Origin: Chitinophagaceae bacterium
GTDB lineage: Bacteria > Bacteroidota > Bacteroidia > Chitinophagales > Chitinophagaceae
Assembly (NCBI GenBank): GCA_016703625.1
Contig: JADJBP010000004.1
Coordinates: 124,001-188,000 of the forward strand
Reading direction: 5' to 3'
DNA: 64,000 nt
Part shown: piece by piece, positions 56,249 through 64,000 of the stretch
How the letters are laid out: every line of letters starts with the position of its first letter
Position numbering within the stretch: the stretch's first letter is position 1
Made by a program: the position numbers and the translations under genes
Notes under the pieces: generated by a model
Database searches by the model: none
Seen by the model: the letters and a program-made list of their open reading frames with translations, nothing else
Told to the model about the DNA's origin: nothing

Positions 56249-58717
56249 ATGATTAAAAGATCTGTTGCTGCATTTTTAATTTTTAATTTTTCATTTTTAA
56301 TTACCCAGGCACAAACTCCCAAATCATACAACGCGGCAGAAATTTTACTGCAGTTAAAAAAACTCAATGTATTGGGATCGGTACTCTATGTAGCTGCTCA
56401 CCCTGATGATGAGAATACCCGGTTATTGGCTTATATGGCCAATGAAAAATTATACCGCACCGGTTATTTAAGCATTACGCGTGGCGATGGCGGGCAAAAT
56501 TTAATTGGTGATGAACTGGGCGTTGACCTGGGTTTGATACGCACCCAGGAATTACTGGCTGCCCGCCGCATTGATGGCGCTCAACAGTTCTTTACCCGGG
56601 CATTTGATTTTGGGTACAGCAAAAGCCCTGAAGAGACTTTGAAATCATGGGGCCATGATAAAATATTGAGTGATGTGGTTTGGGTGATCCGCAAATTCCG
56701 CCCGGATGTGATCATTACCCGTTTCCCTACTACCGGTGAAGGCGGGCATGGGCACCACACTGCTTCGGCAATACTTGCTGTTGAAGCTTTTGATGCTGCC
56801 GCAGACCCGGCAAGATTCACTGAACATTTTAAACATGGTGTTACGGTATGGCAGGCCAAAAGGATATTGTGGAATACGTTTAATTTTGGCGGCACCAATA
56901 CACAAAGCAATGACCAGTTTAAAATGGACTGTGGCGATTATAATCCCATACTCGGAAAAAGTTATGGTGAAATAGCTGCTGCCAGCCGTAGCCAGCACAA
57001 GAGCCAGGGTTTTGGCGTGGCTGCACAAAGAGGCAGTGTGATCGAATATTTTAAAACCATTAAAGGAACAGCGCCGGTTAATGACCTGGTGGAAAATGTA
57101 GTGGTTGGCTGGAAAAGAACTGCTGAAGAAGGACTGGCGGGTGTAGTAAATAAGATCATCGATAAATTTGATGTATCACATCCCGAAAGATCAATAGCAG
57201 CTTTGGTTGACCTGTACAAAAAGGTTGAATTGCTGAAAGATGATTTCTGGAAAGATCAAAAATTAAATGAAATAAAAGAGCTGGTACAAAATTGCAGCGG
57301 GTTATTCATGGAGGCAACCACCAATTCACAATATGCTGTTCAGGGCGATAGCCTGAAAATAAATTTAGTGGTCAACAACCGTTCCGGTGCCAATATCTTA
57401 AGTGCTGATGCACATTTGAATAATGACTATGTAATTTTTGACCAGTTAAAAAAAAATGAAAATTCAGTACAGGTTTACAGTATGTTCATCAGTCCCAATG
57501 CAAAACTTACGCAACCTTACTGGCTGGAGAAACCGATGGAGAAGGGGAGTTTTAATGTTACCGATCAACAGCAGATAGGTAAGGGAGAAAGTGATCCGTT
57601 GAGTGTTGTTTTCAGCATGCTGATAGAAGGAAAGGAATTTAAATTTACCAAACCTGTTCGTTATAAATATACAGACCCCGTGAAAGGCGAGATCTATCAA
57701 CCGGTGAACATCATACCTGCATTCTCAGTTAAGTCAAATCCAAAACTGATCATAAATAAAGGACACAATGAGTGGGAAATAAAATCATTTAAGGATAGTA
57801 ATCTTTTCAAAAGCTACATAAGAACCGCTTCGGGAACCAATATGGCGGTTAACAACAGTATTTTACTCAACAGAAATCAAACTTTTAAATTAGATGGGGG
57901 TTATGGCACTGCTTCAATTTCCGGTGCCGGTAATTTTGATCCGGTTACCAATCAATATAAATTATATAATGAAGATGGCAATCCGTTCCTGGAGCTACAC
58001 CAGGTAAATTATGATCATATCCCGGCTATCAGTTATACACAGGAGACATTTTTTCATTCAAAAAGATTTGATCTTAAAATTGAAGGGAAACTGGTTGGTT
58101 ATATTCCCGGGGCAGGAGATAAGATCCCGGAAGCATTGGTTGCAATGGGTTACAGGGTTGTATCGCTTAAGGAATCTGATATTCAGTCTGCTTATCTAAA
58201 ACAGTTTGATGCGATCGTAACGGGTGTTCGTACATACAATACCAATGAGTGGATGAACAATGTGTATGACGCGCTGATGCAGTATGTAAAAGATGGCGGC
58301 GTGCTGCTGGTTCAATACAATACCAGTAACCGTATTGGCCCGGTTGTTGCAAAAATTGCTCCTTATCCTTTTAACATCAGCCGCAACCGGATCACTGATG
58401 AAGATGCAACAGTAAATTTCCTGGTCCCTGATCACCCGGCACTGAACTATCCAAATAAAATAAGCGCTAAGGATTTTGAAGGCTGGGTCCAGGAGCGCAG
58501 TGTTTACCATGCCGAAAAAACGGATACTGCCTATAAACATATTTTAAGTATGAAGGATCCCGGCGAAAAAGAACATGACGGCAGCCTCATCATTGCCAAT
58601 TATGGAAAAGGAAGATTTGTATACACCGGTTTGGTCTTCTTCAGGGAACTGCCTGCGGGTGTGCCGGGGGCTTACCGTTTGTTTGCGAATTTGATCGCGA
58701 ACGACAGGAGCAGATAA
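56249..58717 (+). CDS. Secreted PIG-L family deacetylase with large C-terminal extension
   Basis: 822 residues. Signal peptide (AAFLIFNFSFLITQAQ). The LmbE/PIG-L zinc site has AAHPDDEN (His51, Asp54) and GEGGHGHHTAS near residue 170. The catalytic domain is about 40-290; the rest includes an Ig-like NEW3-type region and a GATase-like C-terminal domain (FDAIVTGVRTYNTNEWM, GGVLLVQYNTSN). These enzymes deacetylate N-acetylglucosamine-containing compounds, but secreted long forms have unknown substrates. It lies between the M14 peptidase and a Na+/solute symporter, suggesting degradation then uptake of a sugar-peptide. Confidence 0.9.
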   Translation: MIKRSVAAFLIFNFSFLITQAQTPKSYNAAEILLQLKKLNVLGSVLYVAAHPDDENTRLLAYMANEKLYRTGYLSITRGDGGQNLIGDELGVDLGLIRTQELLAARRIDGAQQFFTRAFDFGYSKSPEETLKSWGHDKILSDVVWVIRKFRPDVIITRFPTTGEGGHGHHTASAILAVEAFDAAADPARFTEHFKHGVTVWQAKRILWNTFNFGGTNTQSNDQFKMDCGDYNPILGKSYGEIAAASRSQHKSQGFGVAAQRGSVIEYFKTIKGTAPVNDLVENVVVGWKRTAEEGLAGVVNKIIDKFDVSHPERSIAALVDLYKKVELLKDDFWKDQKLNEIKELVQNCSGLFMEATTNSQYAVQGDSLKINLVVNNRSGANILSADAHLNNDYVIFDQLKKNENSVQVYSMFISPNAKLTQPYWLEKPMEKGSFNVTDQQQIGKGESDPLSVVFSMLIEGKEFKFTKPVRYKYTDPVKGEIYQPVNIIPAFSVKSNPKLIINKGHNEWEIKSFKDSNLFKSYIRTASGTNMAVNNSILLNRNQTFKLDGGYGTASISGAGNFDPVTNQYKLYNEDGNPFLELHQVNYDHIPAISYTQETFFHSKRFDLKIEGKLVGYIPGAGDKIPEALVAMGYRVVSLKESDIQSAYLKQFDAIVTGVRTYNTNEWMNNVYDALMQYVKDGGVLLVQYNTSNRIGPVVAKIAPYPFNISRNRITDEDATVNFLVPDHPALNYPNKISAKDFEGWVQERSVYHAEKTDTAYKHILSMKDPGEKEHDGSLIIANYGKGRFVYTGLVFFRELPAGVPGAYRLFANLIANDRSR

Positions 58718-58735
58718 ATAAAGTAAAATGATTTT

Positions 58736-58814
58736 TGTCATACTGAGGAACGAAACATCGCTACTTTAAAAGGATTTCTGTTGTATAGATTCTCCGCATC
58801 CGCTCAGAATGACA
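58736..58814. repeat. 79-bp element with inverted ends
   Basis: TGTCATACTGAG (58736-58747) and CTCAGAATGACA (58803-58814) are near-perfect inverted ends, one mismatch, around a short AT-balanced centre. The GTCATnCTGAG...CTCAGAATGAC pattern resembles interspersed repeats familiar in Bacteroidota genomes. The surrounding 306-bp gap (58718-59023) has no gene. Confidence 0.6.
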
Positions 58815-58981
58815 GAATAATAGAATAATGAAAAACGAAAGATCATACTGGAATAAATGGTACCTGGGGTACTTCTTTTTTTAATTGTGCAGATAATTAT
58901 TTTCTATTTAATTACTGTTGAATTCAAATAAGTACTCCCTGTATGAATAAACAACAATTGTTAACATTTTAAAGCTGCAAT

Positions 58982-59016
58982 AACTCCGCCACCGGATAGC
59001 TATCGGTGGCGGAGTT
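58982..59016. repeat. 35-nt near-perfect palindrome 7 nt before the symporter start
   Basis: AACTCCGCCACC-G-GATAG and CTATC-GGTGGCGGAGTT form a 17-bp stem with one bulged G. It ends at 59016, seven bases before ATG 59024, so it would sit in the ribosome-binding region of the transcript. It may be a REP-like element, a terminator of upstream transcription, or a translational control hairpin. Confidence 0.6.
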
Positions 59017-59023
59017 GGGGTGT

Positions 59024-60652
59024 ATGAGCGGAATAGACTGGATCATATTATGTGTTACGCTGACCGGCATTGTGCTGTATGGTATTTATAAAAGCCGTAC
59101 AACCAAAAACCTGGATGGTTATTTTTTAAGTAACCGGTCATTGCCATGGTACCTGGTGCTGCTGAGCATCATGGGTACACAGGCCAGCGCCATCACTTTT
59201 TTAACCGGCCCGGGCCAGGCATACAGCGACGGGATGCGCTTTGTGCAATATTATTTTGGACTGCCGCTGGCCATGATCGTGATCAGTATATTTTTTGTAC
59301 CGGTATTCAACCGGTTAAAAGTGTATACGGCATACGAGTTTTTTGGAGAACCGGTTCGACCTGAAAACCCGGACACTTACTTCCTTTTATTTTTACTGTC
59401 GCGTGGCTTAAGTACGGGCATCAGCATTTTTGCACCTTCCATCGTATTAAGTTCTTTAATGGGCTGGAATATTTATTATACCAACCTGGTGATGGGCGGT
59501 TTGCTGATCATCTATACCATGAGCGGCGGGGCTAAAGCTGTGGCACATACGCAGAAACTGCAGATGATCATAGTGTTCGTGGCATTATTTATTGTTGGGT
59601 ACCTGGCCGTTAAATTACTGCCGGATGCCATCGGGTTTACCGATGCGCTCCGCAAGAGCGGCGAGTTGGGCAAAATGAATATCATCACCACCGGTTTTAC
59701 CGAAAAGGGATTCGACTGGCAGGACAAATACAATATCTGGAGCGGTTTGATCGGCGGTTTTTTCCTGGCACTCAGTTATTTTGGTACCGACCACAGCCAG
59801 GTGGGCCGTTACCTTACTGCCAAGGATGTTACCGAAAGCAGGCGGGGCCTGTTGATGAACGGCCTTGTAAAAGTGCCGATGCAGTTTTTTATTTTATTGC
59901 TGGGGATACTGATATTTTCGTTTTACCAGTTTAATAAAGCCCCCATTTATTTCGACCAGGCCAAGGTAACCATTGCCAAAGAAACCGTTTTTAAAGATTC
60001 GCTGGTTGCTTTGGAAACCCGCTATGAAGCTGCACTTACAGGCAATGCCATTAAAGAGGCAGGTGTGTTGAGGGTTCAGTACAAAAAAGTTTTGCAAGAG
60101 GCATTGCCTGGACAGGATACCAATGACAACAATTATATCTTTTTACGCTTTGTGATGGATTATTTACCGGTGGGGCTGATCGGCCTCATCATCGCCATTA
60201 TTTTCCTGGCATCCTGGGGCAGTATTGCGGCGGCATTGAATTCGCTGGCAGCCGTAACTGTGGTAGACTTTCATAAAAAATTCTTTGTGAAGGAAGAAAC
60301 AGAGATCAGGGATTATCATGTATCCCAGTGGTACACATTTGGCTGGGGTGTTTTCTGTATCATTATCGCCATGTTTGCCCAAAATATCGGCAACAGTTTG
60401 ATAGAAGCAGTAAATATTCTCGGATCCTTATTCTATGGCGTTATTCTTGGTATTTTTTTAGTGGCGCTGGGCATGAAATTCATAAAAGGCCATGCAGTTT
60501 TTTATGCGGCTGTTATTTCAGAAATTCTCATCATCATTATATACAGGCAGAATATTGTTTCCTTTCTCTGGCTGAATGCCATTGGCGCCATCCTGGTTGT
60601 TGTTATTGCTTCTGTTTTACAATTGGTTACACAACAAAAGGCGCCAAAATAA
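59024..60652 (+). CDS. Sodium:solute symporter (SSS family), with a 16-codon frame swap
   Basis: 542 residues from ATG 59024 (MSGIDWIILCVTLTGIVLYG). Twelve to fourteen membrane helices; family motifs include GYFLSNRSLPWYLVLLSIMGTQASAITFL, LSRGLSTGISIFAPSIVLS, and TDHSQVGRYLTAKD. Residues about 107-123 (FFGEPVRPENPDTYFLL) read strangely; removing one T near 59341-59345 and adding one T near 59390 gives FLENRFDLKTRTLTSFLF, the usual family text. So two opposite homopolymer errors cancel and hide each other. Substrate is unknown; the neighbour PIG-L suggests an amino sugar or similar. Confidence 0.9.
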   Translation: MSGIDWIILCVTLTGIVLYGIYKSRTTKNLDGYFLSNRSLPWYLVLLSIMGTQASAITFLTGPGQAYSDGMRFVQYYFGLPLAMIVISIFFVPVFNRLKVYTAYEFFGEPVRPENPDTYFLLFLLSRGLSTGISIFAPSIVLSSLMGWNIYYTNLVMGGLLIIYTMSGGAKAVAHTQKLQMIIVFVALFIVGYLAVKLLPDAIGFTDALRKSGELGKMNIITTGFTEKGFDWQDKYNIWSGLIGGFFLALSYFGTDHSQVGRYLTAKDVTESRRGLLMNGLVKVPMQFFILLLGILIFSFYQFNKAPIYFDQAKVTIAKETVFKDSLVALETRYEAALTGNAIKEAGVLRVQYKKVLQEALPGQDTNDNNYIFLRFVMDYLPVGLIGLIIAIIFLASWGSIAAALNSLAAVTVVDFHKKFFVKEETEIRDYHVSQWYTFGWGVFCIIIAMFAQNIGNSLIEAVNILGSLFYGVILGIFLVALGMKFIKGHAVFYAAVISEILIIIIYRQNIVSFLWLNAIGAILVVVIASVLQLVTQQKAPK

Positions 60653-60670
60653 TTTTTTTTAAAAATAATT

Positions 60671-60738
60671 GCCGGTAAGACGGGAAGACGTTTTTGCTGT
60701 TTCTCTTAAAACATATACCGCCTTCCCGTCTTTCCGGC
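60671..60738. terminator. Bidirectional terminator between symporter and DUF2911 genes
   Basis: GCCGGTAAGACGGGAAG (60671-60687) pairs with CTTCCCGTCTTTCCGGC (60722-60738), 16 of 17 matches with a 34-nt loop. It lies between convergent genes, with A/T-rich flanks on both sides. Confidence 0.7.
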
Positions 60739-60762
60739 TAATTAAAAAACAGGTTGATCAAT

Positions 60763-61596
60763 TTATTTTAACGACTTCTGGAAGTCCTGGTTTATTTTCT
60801 GGTAATCGTCATTTTTAGCTTCTACAGCCAGTTGCATTGATCTTTTTGAACTCTCCAGGGCGCCGGCCTTATCGCCCATTTCTTTCTGGATCTTTGCTTT
60901 ATAGATCCACACCCAGAATGCCTTGTCATTGGCTTCAATGGCTTTGGTTACATTCTCCAGTGCCTTGGGTAAATTTTTATCGTATTCATTGTAGAATTGT
61001 GCAGCGGCCCAATATGGTTTTTTATCAGTTTTCATGGCTGCTTCCAGTTGTGCCCTCACCTTATCCTTAAAAATGGAATTGATAGGAATGCTTACAAGGG
61101 TTTTTGCCCATTTGATATCCAGGTTGCAGCTTTCGGGCAATACATCCGAAAATGCCATGGTAAATGATTCCATTTTATTTTTCATTTTCCGTGGTTCTAT
61201 TTTAAAGCGTACCACATCTTCTGATTCTTTATACCCGTCAATGCCCCAGTTTTTCAGGCCTTTGTTCAAGATGATTTCCCAGGAATCCATACCGGGGATC
61301 GTGTACAGCACATAACTGCCGGTATCAATTTTTTTTCCGCCCATTTCTACCGGTTCAGAAAAAACAATTTTGGTTGCAGCATTGGCACCTGTACGCCATA
61401 ATTTATTATAGGGTACCAGTTCGCCGTAAATTTTACGCCCTTTTGCAACAGGCCTTGAGTAGGTGAGTTCGATGCTGCCAATGCCAAATTCCTGTTTAAC
61501 GGTTTGTGTTGGCGATGGAGCCGGCATTCTTACCTGTGCGGTACTTAACAATGCAAAGCCGGCAATTGCGAATCCCGTCATTAATATTTTTTTCAT
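60763..61596 (-). CDS. DUF2911 family secreted protein with TPR-like end
   Basis: 277 residues. Signal peptide (ILMTGFAIAGFALLSTAQ). DUF2911 spans about 25-175 (PSPTQTVKQEFGIGSIELTY, RTGANAATKIVFSEPVEM, GSYVLYTIPG). The end has a tetratricopeptide-like helix pair (NLPKALENVTKAIEANDKAF, AKIQKEMGDKAGALESSKRS). DUF2911 is almost confined to Bacteroidota and its function is unknown. It is transcribed toward the symporter and separated by a terminator. Confidence 0.88.
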   Translation of the reverse strand: MKKILMTGFAIAGFALLSTAQVRMPAPSPTQTVKQEFGIGSIELTYSRPVAKGRKIYGELVPYNKLWRTGANAATKIVFSEPVEMGGKKIDTGSYVLYTIPGMDSWEIILNKGLKNWGIDGYKESEDVVRFKIEPRKMKNKMESFTMAFSDVLPESCNLDIKWAKTLVSIPINSIFKDKVRAQLEAAMKTDKKPYWAAAQFYNEYDKNLPKALENVTKAIEANDKAFWVWIYKAKIQKEMGDKAGALESSKRSMQLAVEAKNDDYQKINQDFQKSLK

Positions 61597-61817
61597 AAAA
61601 TTTATTTTTAGGGGACTAAGTTAATGAAAACTGTGTAAAGAAGAAGATGTTTGAAAAAGGGGGAGTGGGTCACCTTGAAAAAGGAAGTATGTTTTTTGTA
61701 ATGCCGATGGCAGGAGACAACTGAAAGCGTATACAAATAATAGATGTCTCCTTACGTCGACATGACAGCACATTTGTAATTAATTTTTAAAATGATCATC
61801 TGCAGAATAAGGAGTAT

Positions 61818-63200
61818 TTAAAACTGTACTTTAACCTTAGCGGAGGTCTTCCTGCCTTTTTTTACTTTCCATTGCGGGCCATCCAGGATGAGCCGTTTGG
61901 CTGCCTCATCATACCCTGCGCCCAGCGATTTATTGATACGGATATTGGAGATCGTACCATTTGATCTTACATCAAATGAAATTTCCACTTCGCCACGAAG
62001 CTCCCTGTTCATCATATCTTCCGGTATATCCAGGTTGTTGGCAACATAGGTGTTGTAGTTTTCCCAACCATCTGCCGGCTCTACGTTTACGGCAGAATCG
62101 GTTACAAGCCTTGCACGGCGTGATGTTGTGCTGCTGTTTACACCTGCATTGCCGATGATGCGGGTATCTTTTTTGGCAATTTCATCTTCCTGCAATACAA
62201 TTTTTGCAGGTGACTGGTTGGTACGCAGCATAAACATTTTTGGGGTATATCCAACCGACCTGACTTCAATGTTTAAGATACTGTCGGTAGATACCAGTCT
62301 CACCATTCCTTTAGCATCGGCATAAGTGCCAAAGTTTTCCTTTTTAATGGATATATTGGTAAAGGGAAGCGGTGTATTATCCGGTGCCACTACCTGTGCG
62401 GTGAAAAAATTATTGAGTGCAGTTTCTTTTTTAAAAGTAGTATTGGCCTGGGTTTTTTGCCTGCTGACAGCTTCTGTTTCCTGCATTGATCTTGCTGCCG
62501 CTTTATTTTTTGCCAGGTTTGACTCATCAGCAATTTGATCATTACTGTTGATGGCTGCCGGATTGTTTGCGGCGGCAGGAACCGGGTCGGTAACCTTTTC
62601 GGTATTCACAATCCCTGCTGCGGTATTGTTCTGTTCCAATGCTCTTATTTGCGGGGCATTAGGATCCGTGATAAACCGGTCAGCCTGCGTTTTAGCCTTT
62701 TCAGTTTTAACGATCAACTCACTGGTTGCCTTAATTTCTTCCGTTGTTGCAGATGCAGTAGGATTCAGTGAAGCCGTAACAGATGGTATTGCTGCAGTTC
62801 CGGGTTGTGTTATACTGTCGGGTATAACGGTAATGGTTTTTGCAATTTGCGGAACATTTTTTTCTGCAGGTTCATTGTTGTTTAAAATATAAGTAATGGT
62901 AGTTGCTGTACCCAGTAACAGGATGGCTGCTGCTGTTTTCCACCAATTGCTTTTTGTTTTGTGTAAGGGAATTACTTTTGCTGCCGTTCCTTTTTTAGCG
63001 ATCTCTTCACGAAGTGTTACCAATTGATTGTTCCATTCGGTATTTTTCATGCCTTCATAACCTTCCATGGCTTCGGCTAAAAACGGGTCGTCCAGGGCGG
63101 CTTTTTCCATGGCATGCATCTGCAGTTGCGACAGCTTACCTGCCAGGTATTGTTCAATATCTGCTGCTGAATAATTGATATGTTTATTATCGCTGTTCAT
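61818..63200 (-). CDS. Anti-sigma-like membrane protein with TonB C-terminal domain
   Basis: 460 residues. The N-terminal cytosolic part (YSAADIEQYLAGKLSQLQMH, ALDDPFLAEAMEGYEGM) resembles Bacteroidota anti-sigma or zinc-finger-like regions, followed by one transmembrane helix (WWKTAAAILLLGTATTITYIL, about 87-107), a Thr/Ala-rich periplasmic linker, a carboxypeptidase-regulatory-like domain (about 265-345), and a TonB C-terminal domain (EDMMNRELRGEVEISFDVRS). The overlap of 14 nt with the ECF sigma gene suggests it senses the envelope and controls that sigma factor. Confidence 0.85.
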   Translation of the reverse strand: MNSDNKHINYSAADIEQYLAGKLSQLQMHAMEKAALDDPFLAEAMEGYEGMKNTEWNNQLVTLREEIAKKGTAAKVIPLHKTKSNWWKTAAAILLLGTATTITYILNNNEPAEKNVPQIAKTITVIPDSITQPGTAAIPSVTASLNPTASATTEEIKATSELIVKTEKAKTQADRFITDPNAPQIRALEQNNTAAGIVNTEKVTDPVPAAANNPAAINSNDQIADESNLAKNKAAARSMQETEAVSRQKTQANTTFKKETALNNFFTAQVVAPDNTPLPFTNISIKKENFGTYADAKGMVRLVSTDSILNIEVRSVGYTPKMFMLRTNQSPAKIVLQEDEIAKKDTRIIGNAGVNSSTTSRRARLVTDSAVNVEPADGWENYNTYVANNLDIPEDMMNRELRGEVEISFDVRSNGTISNIRINKSLGAGYDEAAKRLILDGPQWKVKKGRKTSAKVKVQF

Positions 63201-63780
63201 CGGTCCTTAACTGTTTTTCTTCCATACATAGTTTCAGGTTTCGTTTGCCGTTCTGGATATAGCTCCTCACTTTATTCCAGTCGAACCCGGTTATGGCTGC
63301 AATTTCGTTATAACATTTACTTTCGAGGTAAAATAATTGTACAGCCTGTTTTTGTTCATCGGGCAAACTATCCATGCATTGCTCTAATTTCTTAAAATTT
63401 TCCTCTTTTTCCAACACCTCGCCATTCAGATGCGTATTTTGCTCGGAATACATAAAAACGGGATTGAATTCCGTGGTTTTAATGTTTCGGGGGCTGCGCA
63501 ACTGCATCAGGCAGTGGTTTCGGGCCAGCACGTGCAGCCATGATTTAAAATTTTCCACCTCATGAACCCTCAATTTGGTATTTAATTCGTCAAAAATGTC
63601 CATTACGGCATCTTTACTGCGCTCGGCATCTTTAAAATATTTAAGGCAAACACCAAATACCAGGTCCATATATCGCTGGTACAGTGTACTTAACAGGTTT
63701 ATATTGCCCGTTTGTTTAAAGGCAATAAGCAGTTCCTTATCGGGTGACTGATCGGATGATATGTTCTTTATAAATGCCAA
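63187..63780 (-). CDS. ECF RNA polymerase sigma factor
   Basis: 197 residues. Sigma region 2 is visible in LYQRYMDLVFGVCLKYFKDAERSKDAVMDIF, and region 4 in LPDEQKQAVQLFYLESKCYNEIAAITGFDWNKVRSYIQNGKRNL (landmarks only), with the HTH toward the end. It is a small ECF-type factor (no regions 1 or 3). The gene overlaps the anti-sigma-like gene by 14 nt, forming a standard sigma/regulator pair; targets are not shown by the window. Confidence 0.9.
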   Translation of the reverse strand: MAFIKNISSDQSPDKELLIAFKQTGNINLLSTLYQRYMDLVFGVCLKYFKDAERSKDAVMDIFDELNTKLRVHEVENFKSWLHVLARNHCLMQLRSPRNIKTTEFNPVFMYSEQNTHLNGEVLEKEENFKKLEQCMDSLPDEQKQAVQLFYLESKCYNEIAAITGFDWNKVRSYIQNGKRNLKLCMEEKQLRTDEQR

Positions 63781-64000
63781 ATCTTTTATCCCTGAAAGAG
63801 GATTGATCTTATTTAAATGGATAATTTGCCAGATTCAATATGGAAAGCTATTAATTTTTTTGGTTCCGGATAGTAATCAATTCAATATTCGCCCGGGTGT
63901 CCCTTTCCTGCGGTATTGCCCGGGAGGGTAGGATTGGGCTTTCTATTCAAAAAACACTTTTACTGTTTGATAAAATAGCCGGCTGTTCATATACTGGCTT
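63781..64000. other. 220-bp stretch upstream of the ECF sigma gene, no gene seen
   Basis: The stretch carries no ORF with recognisable features on either strand. It should hold the sigma gene promoter, but no clear TAnnTTTG element is found. The next gene must lie outside the window. Confidence 0.5.

Noticed and set aside
58729..58740. TGAT-TTTT-GTCA match to the island operator
   Set aside because: Overlaps the end of a repeat element, is about 285 nt from the next start codon, and lacks the standard 35-nt spacing; likely chance.

Overview
The window reads as a chromosomal segment of a Bacteroidota bacterium, most likely Chitinophagales/Chitinophagaceae. Pointers are a SusC/Oar-type TonB-dependent receptor, an ECF sigma factor with a TonB-fused anti-sigma-like partner, DUF2911 and PIG-L/M14 secreted enzymes, a TamB-like giant, weak Shine-Dalgarno signals, and promoters that look like the Bacteroidota TAnnTTTG -7 element. 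No tRNA, rRNA, CRISPR array, transposase or phage module was seen.

Layout. (1) 1-2433 (minus): a SIR2-like protein, cut by the window edge, directly behind a membrane patatin-like phospholipase; this is a candidate two-gene defence or cell-suicide module. (2) 2575-6738: a Fes/EstD-type esterase divergent from an ATP-grasp plus GCS2 (YbdK-like) amidoligase pair, then a YdjM-like membrane protein. (3) 6.8-18.0 kb: baeRF ribosome hibernation factor, universal stress protein (USP), PEP synthase, PfkB, a CHAD protein, an Mla-type lipid transport operon (mlaE, mlaF, mlaD), a duplicated mlaD tail, YtxH and holin-like envelope stress proteins, dodecin, DUF2267. (4) 18.4-21.5 kb: a PAS histidine kinase overlapping a response regulator fused to a CRP/FNR-type DNA-binding module. 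(5) 21.5-41.7 kb: lipoproteins, cupin, L,D-transpeptidase, two Hsp20s, a cardiolipin-synthase-like enzyme, a second USP with a P-type Ca2+-ATPase, glucan phosphorylase, HPF, BON protein, and a phosphoribosyltransferase/PPOX/alpha-beta hydrolase/YciF operon divergent from an erythromycin-esterase operon. (6) 41.7-64 kb: mostly ordinary genes: TonB receptor, ribBA, tamB, ggt, M14 peptidase, PIG-L deacetylase, Na+/solute symporter, DUF2911, anti-sigma/TonB and ECF sigma.

How it works together (inference). Blocks 3-5 look like one dormancy/low-oxygen survival island. Its gene content resembles the Mycobacterium tuberculosis DosR regulon: USPs, pfkB, Hsp20, a P-type ATPase, PRTase, erythromycin esterase, PPOX, a baeRF and ribosome hibernation. 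The sequence supports common control. A palindrome TGAY-N4-RTCA, like the core of an FNR/CRP site, occurs in at least 14 intergenic regions here. In seven cases (6798, 22236, 25713, 27201, 28434, 34977, 38777), one of them an imperfect site, it sits exactly 35 nt (start to start) upstream of a TAnnTT-type -7 element; in an eighth (34719) the distance is 36 nt. The natural candidate regulator is the response-regulator/CRP fusion at 20450-21512. One such site lies ahead of a stretch with no usable ORF and a strong terminator, predicting a roughly 200-nt small RNA (34471-34680, minus).

Data quality caveat. More than 30 frame breaks occur in about 20 otherwise well-conserved genes. Almost all are one-base losses in homopolymers. 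They look like uncorrected sequencing or assembly errors, so broken genes are given here as single reconstructed CDSs.
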